Of a DNA stretch of 64,000 nt, positions 10,093 through 19,663 are shown in pieces. Numbering within the stretch: the first letter of the stretch is position 1; each line of letters opens with the position of its first letter. The position numbers were made by a program, and so were the translations under genes. Origin of the DNA: Mycobacterium sp. IS-1590 (lineage in GTDB: Bacteria; Actinomycetota; Actinomycetes; Mycobacteriales; Mycobacteriaceae); the NCBI RefSeq assembly GCF_001500025.1, contig NZ_LQIW01000002.1, positions 148,096 through 212,095 of the forward strand. Direction: 5' to 3'. The notes beneath the pieces are model-generated. The model made no database searches and was not told the DNA's origin. It saw only the letters and a program-made list of their open reading frames with translations.

Positions 10093-11158
10093 GCTCGAAG
10101 GCGTCCCGGGCGTCGCCGGGGTGCTGACACCCGAACAGTGCCGCCAGACCGCGAAATCGATTGCCGCCACCCAGGAGTCCTCGGGTGCGCTGCCGTGGTT
10201 CGACGGCGGCCACACCGATCCGTGGGATCACATCGAGAACGCGATGGCGCTGACCGTCGCCGGGCTGCTGGAACCGGCGCGCGCGGCTTTCGAGTGGTCG
10301 CGCACCCATCAGCGTCCCGACGGATCCTGGCCCATTCAGTTGCGCAACGGCGTCGTCGAGGACGCCAACAGCGACAGCAACTTCTGCGCCTACATCGCGA
10401 CCGGTGTCTGGCACCACGTGCTGGTCACCGGTGACCGGCGGTTCGCGGAGACGATGTGGCCGGTGGTGACCAAGGCGATCGACTTCGTGCTGGGCATGCA
10501 GCTCAGTGGCGGTGAGATCGCCTGGGCGAGAAGCCCGTCGGCCATCGAATCCGAGGCCCTGCTGACGGGGTGCGCGAGCATCTATCACAGCATCCGGTGT
10601 GCGCTGGCGCTCGCCGACTACTTCGACGACCCGCAACCGGAATGGGAGGTCGCGGTCGGCCGGCTCGGCCATGCGATCGCCCACCATCCCGAGGCGTTCA
10701 CGGTGAAGGACCGCTGGTCCATGGAGTGGTACTACCCGGTGCTCACCGGCGCGGTGCGCGGTGGGGCGGCGCGGATGCGGATCGACGAGCGGTGGCACGA
10801 CTTCGTGGTTCCCGGTCTGGGTATCCGATGCGTCGACGACCGGCCGTGGGTGACCGGTGCCGAAACCTGTGAACTGGTCCTGGCTTTGGATGCGATGGGC
10901 GATCCGGTGCGTGCCAGGGAGCAGTTCGCGGCGATGCACCATCTGCGTGAGGGCGACGGCTCCTACTGGACGGGCCTGGTGTTCGCCGACGGCAAGCGCT
11001 GGCCGGAGGAACGCACGACGTGGACCGGCGCGGCGATGATTCTGGCCGCCGACGCGCTGTCGTCGACGTCGGCCGCCAGCGGGATCTTCCGGGGGGCAGA
11101 CCTTCCGCGCGGACTCGAAGGCGAGTACGACTGCGAGTGCGCGACCAGCGACCGCTAG
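10079..11158 (+). CDS. (alpha/alpha)-toroid protein, annotated in relatives as prenyltransferase
   Basis: A 359-residue protein starting at GTG 10079 within the methyltransferase gene. It has repeated helical hairpins with HQRPDGSWPIQL, a QW-type DGSW turn as in squalene-cyclase/prenyltransferase toroids, and acidic clusters such as EDANSDSNFCAY that could bind a sugar or metal. The C-terminus has REGDGSYWTGLVF and TWTGAAMILAADAL. Such alpha6/alpha6 barrels occur in terpene cyclases, prenyltransferase beta-subunits and glycoside hydrolases; here it may equally be a sugar-active enzyme. It ends base-to-base with the convergent methyltransferase at 11159. Confidence 0.7.
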   Translation: MLTPELEGVPGVAGVLTPEQCRQTAKSIAATQESSGALPWFDGGHTDPWDHIENAMALTVAGLLEPARAAFEWSRTHQRPDGSWPIQLRNGVVEDANSDSNFCAYIATGVWHHVLVTGDRRFAETMWPVVTKAIDFVLGMQLSGGEIAWARSPSAIESEALLTGCASIYHSIRCALALADYFDDPQPEWEVAVGRLGHAIAHHPEAFTVKDRWSMEWYYPVLTGAVRGGAARMRIDERWHDFVVPGLGIRCVDDRPWVTGAETCELVLALDAMGDPVRAREQFAAMHHLREGDGSYWTGLVFADGKRWPEERTTWTGAAMILAADALSSTSAASGIFRGADLPRGLEGEYDCECATSDR

Positions 11159-12441
<1,283 letters not shown>

Positions 12442-12443
12442 TC

Positions 12444-13049
12444 TCAGCGCGATCCGAGGATCGCCACCGACGCGGTGATGGCCGGCTCGATGATGCCGCG
12501 CAGATCGTGGCCGTCCTCGACGAAGAGCGCGGTCAACTCCCGCAGACCGCCCAGGATGATGAGGGCCAGCGGACGCGAGACCGGGATCAGTTGCGCGCGT
12601 TGGAAGCCGGGGGTGCTGCTGATGTCGACCAGCATGTCGGTGAAATGCTCCATGGCCTCTCGATGCAGCGGATGCGCGACGGCGCCCAGTGCGGGTGCCT
12701 CGCGGATCCACGCCAACGTGATGGCCGGTCGCGCCGCGATGTGGTCGACGTAGGCGGTCACCGCCGAGCGGACCTGGTCACGCCAGTCGGCATCGGGGTC
12801 GGCCGCTGCGCGGACGCCGGCGATCATCGTCTCGTTGTTGCGCCGCAGCAGCTCGATCAGGCATTCCTCTTTGCTCGCGAACTGTTCGTAGAACGTGCGC
12901 TTGGAGGTTCTGGCCTGCCGCACGATGTCGGCGACGGTGGTGTCGCGATAGCCGCGTTCGGCGATCGACGCGGCCATGCCGTCGAGTAGGCGGTCGCGGA
13001 ATGCGCCGTCGGCCGCGGTATGCGCGCCGTTGTCCAGCGCAGTGGTCAT
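12444..13049 (-). CDS. TetR-family regulator divergent from CYP138-like P450 (Rv0135c-like)
   Basis: A 201-residue TetR repressor. The helix-turn-helix region is AERGYRDTTVADIVRQAR, followed by TSKRTFYEQFASKEECL. The rest is the helical ligand-binding domain. It is transcribed away from the tandem P450 genes over a 99-base gap packed with GGTACC-type palindromes, the usual arrangement for local autoregulated control. In M. tuberculosis the same pair is Rv0135c beside cyp138 (Rv0136). Its stop lies three bases from that of the convergent TetR gene. The ligand is probably a P450 substrate or product, by inference. Confidence 0.88.
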   Translation of the reverse strand: MTTALDNGAHTAADGAFRDRLLDGMAASIAERGYRDTTVADIVRQARTSKRTFYEQFASKEECLIELLRRNNETMIAGVRAAADPDADWRDQVRSAVTAYVDHIAARPAITLAWIREAPALGAVAHPLHREAMEHFTDMLVDISSTPGFQRAQLIPVSRPLALIILGGLRELTALFVEDGHDLRGIIEPAITASVAILGSR

Positions 13050-13077
13050 ACCGCCTCCTCGACAGCCTTGCGTCCCC

Positions 13078-13128
13078 TGGTACCAAGCGGTACCGTACTA
13101 CACGAATCTGCGGTACATCGTAGTACCG
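13078..13128. promoter_or_regulatory. Cluster of GGTAC palindromes between tetR and P450
   Basis: Three related elements fill the divergent promoter: TGGTACCA (13078-13085), CGGTACCG (13088-13095), and an inverted pair CGGTAC (13111-13116) with GTACCG (13123-13128) separated by 6 bases. They share CGGTAC/GTACCG half sites and are the likely operators of the Rv0135c-like TetR. The last one ends 20 bases before the P450 ATG. Confidence 0.7.
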
Positions 13129-13148
13129 GGGAAGAGGCTGGGAGCGTC

Positions 13149-14528
13149 ATGAGCGAAGCTTTGGTCGTCGAGAAGCCCACACCCGCAGCGCCGTCGCGGG
13201 CCGCGGTCAACCTGCCGCCGAAGGCGCCGATTCCCAAGCCGCTCCTGGGCCTGGCCTTCGCGGTCTCCCGACGCTGGACCGTCGCCCGGTTCGCCCGCCT
13301 CTACGGCCCCGTCTTCACAATGAACGTCCCCGTCTTCGGGCGCACCGTCGTCGTCGGGGATCCGCAGCTGGCCAAGCAGATGTTCGCAGCCAACACCGAC
13401 GACGTCGGCAACATCCAGCCCAACCTGTCGCGGGTGCTCGGCCCCGGCTCGGTGTTCGCGCTCGACGGGTCCGAACACCGGCGTCGACGGCGTCTGTTGA
13501 CGCCGCCGTTCCACGGCAGGAGCGTGAAGAACTACGAGGCGATCTTCGAAGAGGAAACCCTGCGCGAATCGGCCAACTGGCCCGAGGGCCAGGCGTTTCC
13601 GACTCTGGAGCCGATGATGCGAATCACCCTCAACGCGATCTTGCGTGCGGTATTCGGCGCCGATGGTGAGCAGTTGGACGACCTGCGCCGCATCATTCCC
13701 CCGTGGGTGACGCTCGGCTCGCGGCTGGCGTCGTTGCCCGCACCGTCACGCACCTACGGCCGGTTCAGTCCGTGGGGGCGGCTGGCCGAGTACCGCAGGC
13801 AGTACGACGGGGCCATCGACAAGCTGATCGACCGGGTCACGGCGGACCCCGCCTTCGACGAGAGGACCGACGTTCTGGCGTTGTTGCTGCGCAGCACCTA
13901 CGAGGACGGTACCGCCATGTCCCGCAAGGACATCGGCGACGAGCTGCTGACTCTCCTTGCGGCCGGACACGAGACCACCGCATCGACGCTGGCTTGGGCG
14001 TTCGAGCGGATCACCCGCCATCCCGACGTCCTGGCCAGGCTGGTGTCCGAGGCGGACACCGAGGAAAACGGCTACCGTCAGGCCGTCCTCGCGGAGGTGC
14101 AGCGGTCGCGCACCGTGATCGACTTCGCGGGCAGACACGTCTACTCGCCGACCTTCGAGCTGGGCGAATGGGTTGTCCCGCAGGGCTATACGATGCTGGC
14201 GAGCATCTCGCTGATGCACGACAGTGCCGCCGAATTCCCCGAGCCCGAGCGCTTCGACCCGCAACGCTTCCTGGGCGCCCGGCCCCCCACGCCCGCCTTC
14301 CTTCCGTTCGGCGGCGGCACCCGCAGATGTGTCGGCGCCGTGTTCGCCAACGTCGAGATGGACGTCGTGCTGCGAACCGTTCTGCGCCACTTCGTGATCG
14401 ACACCACCGGGGCGCCCGCGGAGAAGACGCACTCGCGCGGCGTCGCCTACACCCCGAAGGACGGCGGCCGCATCGTGGTGCACCGCCGCAAGACACCGCT
14501 CGCGCAGGAGGAGCCGAGGAACCGATGA
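13149..14528 (+). CDS. Cytochrome P450, CYP138-like (copy 1)
   Basis: A 459-residue P450. ATG 13149 is chosen because an upstream in-frame extension would cross the operator cluster. The I-helix oxygen-binding motif is AAGHETTAS, the K-helix ExxR is EVQR and the heme-thiolate loop is FGGGTRRCVGAVFA with ligand Cys394. The body (RVLGPGSVFALDG, RRRRLLTPPFHG) matches the CYP138 family as I remember it. It inserts oxygen into a hydrophobic substrate that is not known, and needs ferredoxin partners not encoded nearby. It overlaps the second P450 by 4 bases (ATGA). Expression is probably set by the divergent TetR. Confidence 0.9.
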   Translation: MSEALVVEKPTPAAPSRAAVNLPPKAPIPKPLLGLAFAVSRRWTVARFARLYGPVFTMNVPVFGRTVVVGDPQLAKQMFAANTDDVGNIQPNLSRVLGPGSVFALDGSEHRRRRRLLTPPFHGRSVKNYEAIFEEETLRESANWPEGQAFPTLEPMMRITLNAILRAVFGADGEQLDDLRRIIPPWVTLGSRLASLPAPSRTYGRFSPWGRLAEYRRQYDGAIDKLIDRVTADPAFDERTDVLALLLRSTYEDGTAMSRKDIGDELLTLLAAGHETTASTLAWAFERITRHPDVLARLVSEADTEENGYRQAVLAEVQRSRTVIDFAGRHVYSPTFELGEWVVPQGYTMLASISLMHDSAAEFPEPERFDPQRFLGARPPTPAFLPFGGGTRRCVGAVFANVEMDVVLRTVLRHFVIDTTGAPAEKTHSRGVAYTPKDGGRIVVHRRKTPLAQEEPRNR

Positions 14529-15856
14529 CGAACGCGACCGCCACCGATCAGCACGCCCCGGTCACGCCCGGCAAGTTGCCGCCGACGGTACCGCTGCCCA
14601 AACCGGTTCAGATGGTGCTGATGGCGGGATTTCGCCGCTGGTTCCTCGGGAAGGCGCTCAAGCGATACGGTCCGGTGTTCGCGATCAACGTGCCGTTCTT
14701 CGGCCGCAGCGTGGTGATCGCCGATCCCGCCCTGATCCGGACGGTGTATCTGGCGAGCACCGACGACCTGATCAACGTGCAGCCGAACCTGTCCCGGATC
14801 TTCGGTCCCGGTTCGGTGTTCGCGCTCGACGGCGTCGAGCACCGTAAGCGTCGCAAGCTGCTCGCACCGCCGTTTCACGGCCAGAGCATCAAGAACTACG
14901 AGAAGATCATCGAGGAGGAGACGCTTCGCGAGACCGCGACCTGGCCCGAGGGCGTCGAGTTCGCGACGCTCGAACCGATGAACCGGATCACGTTGAATGT
15001 CATCCTGCGCACCGTGTTCGGTGCCGACGGTGCCGAACTGGACTATCTGCGCGAGATCATCCCGCCGTGGGCCAAACTCGGTTCGCGCATGGCGACGTTG
15101 CCCGAACCGCCGTTCAAGACGGGCCCGTTCAGCCCCTGGGGGCGCCTGGAGACGTTCCGGCGCAACTTCGACCGCACCGTCTTCGCGCTGATCGAGAAGG
15201 CCGAAAAGGATCCTGCCCGCGAGGAGCGCACCGACATCCTGGCGCTGCTACTGGGCAGCACCTACGAGGACGGCACCCCGATGTCGCACCAGGACATCTC
15301 CGACGAGCTGCTCACCCTCCTGGGCGCCGGGCACGAGACGACGGCGTCGACGCTCGGCTGGGCGTTTGAGCGCTTGCGCCGCCATCCCGCGGTGCTCGCC
15401 AAGCTGGTCGAGGAGAACGACGCCGGCGGCAACGAGTACCGCCAGGCCTTCATCAACGAGTTGCAGCGCAACCGGACCGTCATCGACTTCTCCGGACGCC
15501 ACGTCCTGGCACCGCATTTCGACGTCGGCCCGTGGCGGATCCCGCACGGCTACACCGTGATGGTCGCACTGGCGAACATGCACGCGAACCCCGAAGTCTT
15601 TCCCGACCCCGAACGCTTCGACCCGGACCGGTTCCTGGGCAAGCGCCCGCCGACGGCGTGGGTGCCGTTCGGCGGCGGGACCCGCCGCTGCATCGGCGCC
15701 GCATTCGCCAACGTCGAGATGGACGTCGTCCTGCGAACGGTGTTGCGCCACTTCGTGATCGAGACCGACGACGAGCCCGACGAGAAGGTGCACTTCCGTG
15801 GCATCGCGTTCACCCCGAAGGACGGCGGCCGCGTGGTGGTGCGGCACCGCACCTAG
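14525..15856 (+). CDS. Cytochrome P450, CYP138-like (copy 2)
   Basis: A 443-residue paralogue of the preceding P450, starting at ATG 14525 inside its stop. Motifs: LGAGHETTAS in the I-helix, ELQR as ExxR, FGGGTRRCIGAAFA with heme ligand Cys389. The two proteins share long stretches such as RIFGPGSVFALDG, PPFHGQSIKNYE and RTVLRHFVIE, so they arose by tandem duplication, but their N-termini and substrate-recognition loops differ. M. tuberculosis has a single gene at this position. The different active-site loops suggest separate substrates or sequential steps. Confidence 0.9.
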   Translation: MTNATATDQHAPVTPGKLPPTVPLPKPVQMVLMAGFRRWFLGKALKRYGPVFAINVPFFGRSVVIADPALIRTVYLASTDDLINVQPNLSRIFGPGSVFALDGVEHRKRRKLLAPPFHGQSIKNYEKIIEEETLRETATWPEGVEFATLEPMNRITLNVILRTVFGADGAELDYLREIIPPWAKLGSRMATLPEPPFKTGPFSPWGRLETFRRNFDRTVFALIEKAEKDPAREERTDILALLLGSTYEDGTPMSHQDISDELLTLLGAGHETTASTLGWAFERLRRHPAVLAKLVEENDAGGNEYRQAFINELQRNRTVIDFSGRHVLAPHFDVGPWRIPHGYTVMVALANMHANPEVFPDPERFDPDRFLGKRPPTAWVPFGGGTRRCIGAAFANVEMDVVLRTVLRHFVIETDDEPDEKVHFRGIAFTPKDGGRVVVRHRT

Positions 15857-15860
15857 CGCG

Positions 15861-16376
15861 CTACTGGTTGGCCGTTTCGCGTTTGGGCAGCTTCCAGCCC
15901 GGGCGCGGGAAGTGGCAGGTGTACCCGCTCGGGTACCGCTCCAGATAATCCTGATGCTCGGGTTCGGCCTCCCAGAAGTCGGCGGCCGGGCTCACCTCGG
16001 TGACGACCTTGCCGGGCCACAGCCCCGACGCGTCGACATCGGCGATGGTGTCCAGCGCGACGCGCTTCTGCTCGTCGTCGAGGTAGAAGATCTCGGACCG
16101 GTAGCTGGTGCCGACGTCGTTGCCCTGTCGGTTCTTCGTGGTCGGATCGTGAATCTGGAAGAAGAACTCCAACAACGCGCGGTAGTCGGTCTGCGCCGGG
16201 TCGTAGACGATCTCGATCGCCTCGGCGTGGCCGGGGTGATTGCGGTACGTCGGGTTGGCGTTCTCGCCGCCGGTGTAGCCGACCCGCGTCGCCACCACGC
16301 CCGGTTGCTTACGGATCAGATCCTGCATGCCCCAGAAGCAACCGCCCGCCAGGATGGCTTTCTTGTGTTCACTCAT
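15861..16376 (-). CDS. msrA: Peptide methionine sulfoxide reductase A
   Basis: A 171-residue enzyme. The active-site motif GGCFWG places catalytic Cys13, and the conserved [23 protein letters not shown] and FFQIHDPT follow, which is the canonical MsrA layout. It reduces the S-epimer of methionine sulfoxide in proteins and free methionine using thioredoxin or an equivalent. Its ATG overlaps the msrB stop by 4 bases, so both enzymes come from one message. The C-terminus ends with few cysteines, so the resolving mechanism may differ from that of three-Cys MsrA enzymes. Confidence 0.95.
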   Translation of the reverse strand: MSEHKKAILAGGCFWGMQDLIRKQPGVVATRVGYTGGENANPTYRNHPGHAEAIEIVYDPAQTDYRALLEFFFQIHDPTTKNRQGNDVGTSYRSEIFYLDDEQKRVALDTIADVDASGLWPGKVVTEVSPAADFWEAEPEHQDYLERYPSGYTCHFPRPGWKLPKRETANQ

Positions 16377-16834
16377 GCCTGCGCCTCCTCATTCACGAAC
16401 AGCTTCTTGTAGTCGCCATAACCCTCGGCCTCGAGGTCGTCGAGGTGGATGAACCTCAGCGAAGCGGAGTTGATGCAGTAGCGCAACCCACCCTCTGAGC
16501 GCGGCCCGTCGGTGAAGACGTGGCCGAGGTGGCTGTCGCCGTGTGCCGAGCGCACCTCGGTGCGGATCATCAGGTGCGAGAAGTCACGCTTCTCCACCAC
16601 GTTGGCCGGCTCGATCGGCCGGGTGAAGCTGGGCCAGCCCGACCCGCTTTCGAACTTGTCGACCGATGCGAACAGCGGCTCGCCGGAGACCACGTCGACG
16701 TAGATACCCGGCTCGTGGTTGTCCCAATACTCGCCGGTGAAGGGCCGCTCGGTGCCGTTGCGCTGCGTGACCCGGTACTGCTCCGGCGACAAGGCGTTAA
16801 CCGCGGCCGGATTCCTGTTGTATTGCTTTGCCAT
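16373..16834 (-). CDS. msrB: Peptide methionine sulfoxide reductase B, single-cysteine form
   Basis: A 153-residue enzyme with the SelR/MsrB domain: [18 protein letters not shown] and the catalytic [12 protein letters not shown] with Cys120. It reduces the R-epimer of methionine sulfoxide, complementing MsrA encoded downstream in the same operon. Only one cysteine is present: the two CxxC zinc motifs of zinc-containing MsrB are absent and so is a second resolving cysteine, so it is a zinc-free form that must be recycled directly by an external reductant. It starts at ATG 16834 and is divergent from a small secreted protein gene. Confidence 0.93.
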   Translation of the reverse strand: MAKQYNRNPAAVNALSPEQYRVTQRNGTERPFTGEYWDNHEPGIYVDVVSGEPLFASVDKFESGSGWPSFTRPIEPANVVEKRDFSHLMIRTEVRSAHGDSHLGHVFTDGPRSEGGLRYCINSASLRFIHLDDLEAEGYGDYKKLFVNEEAQA

Positions 16835-16893
16835 AGTGCCTGTATAACCGCCGAACCGAACGCGGTGTTCCTGCTGTTCATTACGGTTGTGTG

Positions 16894-17292
16894 ATGCGCT
16901 TGTTCCTCGTCCTCATCGCCGCCGCGCTGGCCGTATGGGCGGCGCCGGTGGCATCGGCGGAGACGGCGGTGTTGGCTGAGCGGCCGGGCTATCCGGGCCT
17001 GTTGTTCGTCGACAACCCCGCGATCGTCGACCCTCACCCGCTGCGCGCGGAGTCGTACAACCGCGTCCCCGGCGACCGCGCCGTCGGCGTGCACTTCACC
17101 ACCGGCACCCCGCAGTGCTACGGCGTCCACGCGACCGTGCAGGAGACGCCCGAAGCCGTCACGGTCGAACTCTTCGGCGGCACGCTCCCCGAAGCCGTGG
17201 ACCGGCCCTGCATCTTGATCGCGGTGGCGGGGATCCTCGACGTCCCGCTGCAGAATCCGCTGGGCAGCCGCCAGGTACTCACCGCGTTCTGA
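16894..17292 (+). CDS. Small secreted protein of unknown function
   Basis: About 132 residues from ATG 16894 (a GTG three bases earlier is in frame). A clear Sec signal peptide, [22 protein letters not shown], is cleaved after ASA near residue 22. The mature chain is about 110 residues with two cysteines (GTPQCYG and DRPCILI) that could form a disulfide, and ends hydrophilically without a membrane anchor. It resembles uncharacterised mycobacterial exported proteins of this size; no catalytic motif is seen. It lies between divergent msrB and the KstR-box-controlled pair. Confidence 0.7.
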   Translation: MRLFLVLIAAALAVWAAPVASAETAVLAERPGYPGLLFVDNPAIVDPHPLRAESYNRVPGDRAVGVHFTTGTPQCYGVHATVQETPEAVTVELFGGTLPEAVDRPCILIAVAGILDVPLQNPLGSRQVLTAF

Positions 17293-17308
17293 CCCTCGAC
17301 AAGCTCGG

Positions 17309-17322
17309 TAGAACGTGTTCTA
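17309..17322. promoter_or_regulatory. KstR box TAGAACGTGTTCTA
   Basis: A perfect 14-base inverted repeat that matches the published KstR consensus TNNAACNNGTTNNA at every fixed position. It lies 8 bases upstream of the GTG start of the SnoaL-like gene, within the space where promoter and leader must be. KstR is the TetR-type repressor of sterol catabolism in mycobacteria, relieved by cholesterol-derived CoA thioesters. Confidence 0.85.
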
Positions 17323-17330
17323 GTTCTGGT

Positions 17331-17837
17331 GTGACGGGCAGCACCTTCAGCCGCGAGGAACTTGCCGCGGCATTCCAGAAATTCGAGGCGACGGTCGACC
17401 GTGCCGCGCAGACCCGCGACTGGGATCCCTGGGTCGACCAGTACACCGACGACGTCCTCTACGTCGAACACGCGGCAGGCACCATGCGCGGCCGCGAACA
17501 GGTGCGCCCCTGGATCTGGAAGACGATGGAGTCGTTCCCCGGCAGCTACATGACATCGTTCCCGTCGCTGTGGACGGTGATCGACGAGGCGACCGGCAGG
17601 GTCATCTGCGAGCTCGACAATCCAATGCGCGATCCCGGCGACGGCACCGTCATCAGCGCCACCAACATCTCGATCGTCACCTACGCCGGCGACGGACTGT
17701 GGCGCCGGCAGGAGGACATCTACAACCCGCTGCGGTTCGTCAAGGCGACGGTCAAGTGGTGCCGCAAGGCCGCCGAGCTCGGCACCTTGCCGCCCGAGGC
17801 CGAGGAGTGGATGAAGCAGTACGGAGGAGGCAAGTGA
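17331..17837 (+). CDS. SnoaL/NTF2-like protein (Rv0138-like)
   Basis: A 168-residue protein starting at GTG 17331, the first start after the KstR box. Residues about 10-140 form a cone-shaped NTF2/SnoaL fold: a helix FQKFEATVDRAAQTRDW, then YTDDVLYVEHAAGTMRGREQV, which carries the pocket His, and sheets ending in WRRQEDIYNP. Such folds serve as ketosteroid isomerases, dehydratases or ligand carriers. The operator and the co-transcribed reductase (GTGA overlap) point to steroid or lipid metabolism, but the reaction is inferred. Confidence 0.78.
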   Translation: MTGSTFSREELAAAFQKFEATVDRAAQTRDWDPWVDQYTDDVLYVEHAAGTMRGREQVRPWIWKTMESFPGSYMTSFPSLWTVIDEATGRVICELDNPMRDPGDGTVISATNISIVTYAGDGLWRRQEDIYNPLRFVKATVKWCRKAAELGTLPPEAEEWMKQYGGGK

Positions 17838-18838
17838 GCAAGCTGGTCATCGGAGCCAACGGTTTCCTCGGATCCCATGTCACCCGCCAGCTGGTGGCCG
17901 CCGGTCACGACGTCCGCGTCATGGTGCGCCCGAACGCGAACACCAGGAGCATCGACGATCTGCCCGTCGAGCGTTTCCTCGGTGACATCTGGTACGACGA
18001 CACGCTGCGCGTGGCGATGACGGGAGTCGACGACGTCTACTACTGCGTCGTCGACACCCGCGGCTGGCTGAAAGACCCGACGCCGCTGTTCTATACGAAC
18101 GTCGAAGGCACCCGCAACGTGCTCGAGGTCGCCAAGGACATGCGCCTGCGACGGTTCGTCTACACCAGCAGCTATGTGACGGTGGGCCGCAGGCGCGGGC
18201 ACGTGGCGACCGAGGACGACGTGATCGTCGACAAGGGTTTGACGCCCTATGTGCGCTCCCGGGTGCAGGCCGAGACGCTCGTGTTGCGATATGCGCGCGA
18301 GCACGGCCTGCCCGCGGTGGCGATGTGTGTGTCGACCACCTACGGCGGCGGCGACTGGGGCCGCACCCCGCACGGCGCGATCATCGCCGGGGCGGCGTTC
18401 GGCAAGTTGCCCTTCGTGATGCGCGGTATCGAACTCGAGGCCGTCGGCGTCGACGACGCCGCCCGCGCCATGTTGCTGGCCGCCGAACGCGGCCGGGTCG
18501 GCGAGCGGTACCTGATCTCGGAGAAGATGATCAGCAACGCGGAGGTGGTGCGCATCGCCGCCGAAGCCGCGGGGATGCCTGCGCCGACGAAGTCGATCCC
18601 GCTGCCGGTCTCGTACGCGATGGCCGCCCTGGGTACCGCCAAGGCGGGTATGACCGGCAAGGACGAGAAGTTCTCGCTCGGTTCGCTGCGACTGATGCGC
18701 GCGGAAGCGCCCGTCGATTGCAGCAAGGCTCGACGCGAATTGGGTTGGCAGCCAAGGCCTGTCGAGGAGTCGATCCGTGAGGCGGCGAGGTTCTGGGCGG
18801 GGCTGCGGGATGCGCGACGCACAAGCAAGGCCGGCTAG
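17834..18838 (+). CDS. NAD(P)-dependent epimerase/dehydratase-family protein (Rv0139-like)
   Basis: A 334-residue short-chain extended dehydrogenase. The N-terminal dinucleotide-binding loop is VIGANGFLGSHV (GxxGxxG). YTSSYVTVG precedes the active site, whose YxxxK motif is seen as PYVRSRVQAE: Tyr is kept but Lys is replaced by Arg. The C-terminal part resembles dihydroflavonol-4-reductase and 3-beta-hydroxysteroid dehydrogenase-like proteins. It begins at GTG 17834 in the stop of the SnoaL-like gene, so it shares the KstR-controlled message. A role in oxidising or reducing a sterol-derived hydroxyl is plausible but unproven. Confidence 0.82.
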   Translation: MSKLVIGANGFLGSHVTRQLVAAGHDVRVMVRPNANTRSIDDLPVERFLGDIWYDDTLRVAMTGVDDVYYCVVDTRGWLKDPTPLFYTNVEGTRNVLEVAKDMRLRRFVYTSSYVTVGRRRGHVATEDDVIVDKGLTPYVRSRVQAETLVLRYAREHGLPAVAMCVSTTYGGGDWGRTPHGAIIAGAAFGKLPFVMRGIELEAVGVDDAARAMLLAAERGRVGERYLISEKMISNAEVVRIAAEAAGMPAPTKSIPLPVSYAMAALGTAKAGMTGKDEKFSLGSLRLMRAEAPVDCSKARRELGWQPRPVEESIREAARFWAGLRDARRTSKAG

Positions 18839-18914
18839 CACGCGGACAGGCTCGAACAGATGCCCGGCAAGCTGTCCGTCGATCTGTCCGGTGCGCCTTC
18901 TGAGGCGGCTCGCT

Positions 18915-18971
18915 CGAAACTGAACATCTGCATGTCGACTGCTGAAGTTTTCGTGCAGGAGTTCAGTTTCG
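18915..18971. terminator. Interrupted stem-loop between convergent genes
   Basis: An 11-base perfect inverted repeat, CGAAACTGAAC (18915-18925) and GTTCAGTTTCG (18961-18971), encloses a second 5-base stem CTGCA/TGCAG (18928-18932 and 18954-18958) around a 21-base loop. It fills the gap between the ends of the reductase and the convergent crotonase gene, so it could terminate both. There is no poly-T tract, so a factor-independent terminator is not certain. Confidence 0.5.
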
Positions 18972-18974
18972 GGA

Positions 18975-19631
18975 TCAGCGGACGTTGAGTTCGGCGATCA
19001 CCTCGGCGTAGAGCCGCGCTTTGATCGCGCCGAACACCGCGCCGGCCTTCGCCGCCAATGCCTCGGCGCGGGAGACCGCCGCGTCGAGCACTTCGCCCTC
19101 CCCGGCAGTGGCCGCGACGATTCCCGCCGCGAGGGCGTCTGCACCGCCGTAGCGCCGCGCGGTGGTCATGGCCTCGTGCGCGGTCGCGACCGGCAGGCGG
19201 GACCGGATGAGCGCGTTCATCCCGGCCGTGAACGGGATACCGAGGTCGACCTCCGGCAGGCAGAAGAAGCCGCGATCGGCGCGCATGACGATCTGGTCGT
19301 GAGACAGCGCCAGCATCGCACCGGCGGCGAAGGCGTGCCCCTGTACTGCGGCGATGATCGGCGCCGGGAACGCCAGCACCCGGGCCAGCAGCGCGTGCAC
19401 ATCGGCCAGGTTCGCCTCGGCCGCATCGGGATTGGCGGCCATGAACTCGAGGTCGAGCCCGTTGGAGTAGAACTTGCCGCTGCCCGTGGTGACGACGGCT
19501 CTCGGGCCGTCGGCCGCCTCGACTTCGTCGAGTGCGGAGTTGATCGCGGTGAGCCGGTCGGGGTGGAAGCGGTTCTCGTCCTCGCCGAGGGTCAACACAT
19601 ACACCGCGCCGCGCCGTTGAAGGTCAGCCAT
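18975..19631 (-). CDS. Enoyl-CoA hydratase/isomerase (crotonase) family protein
   Basis: A 218-residue crotonase, shorter than the usual 255-260. The oxyanion segments are visible as GSGKFYSNGLDLEFM and VQGHAFAAGAMLALSHDQIVM, with RGFFCLPEVDLGIPFTAGM following. The glutamate typical of hydratases appears within LPEVDLG. The compact form resembles plant-type peroxisomal delta3,delta2-enoyl-CoA isomerases, so isomerisation of an unsaturated acyl-CoA is as likely as hydration. The gene ends at the stem-loop and has no co-directional partner; the neighbouring upstream sequence is a decayed SRPBCC gene. Confidence 0.8.
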   Translation of the reverse strand: MADLQRRGAVYVLTLGEDENRFHPDRLTAINSALDEVEAADGPRAVVTTGSGKFYSNGLDLEFMAANPDAAEANLADVHALLARVLAFPAPIIAAVQGHAFAAGAMLALSHDQIVMRADRGFFCLPEVDLGIPFTAGMNALIRSRLPVATAHEAMTTARRYGGADALAAGIVAATAGEGEVLDAAVSRAEALAAKAGAVFGAIKARLYAEVIAELNVR

Positions 19632-19663
19632 CACTCGATTACACCACCTGCTGCCGAATCACA

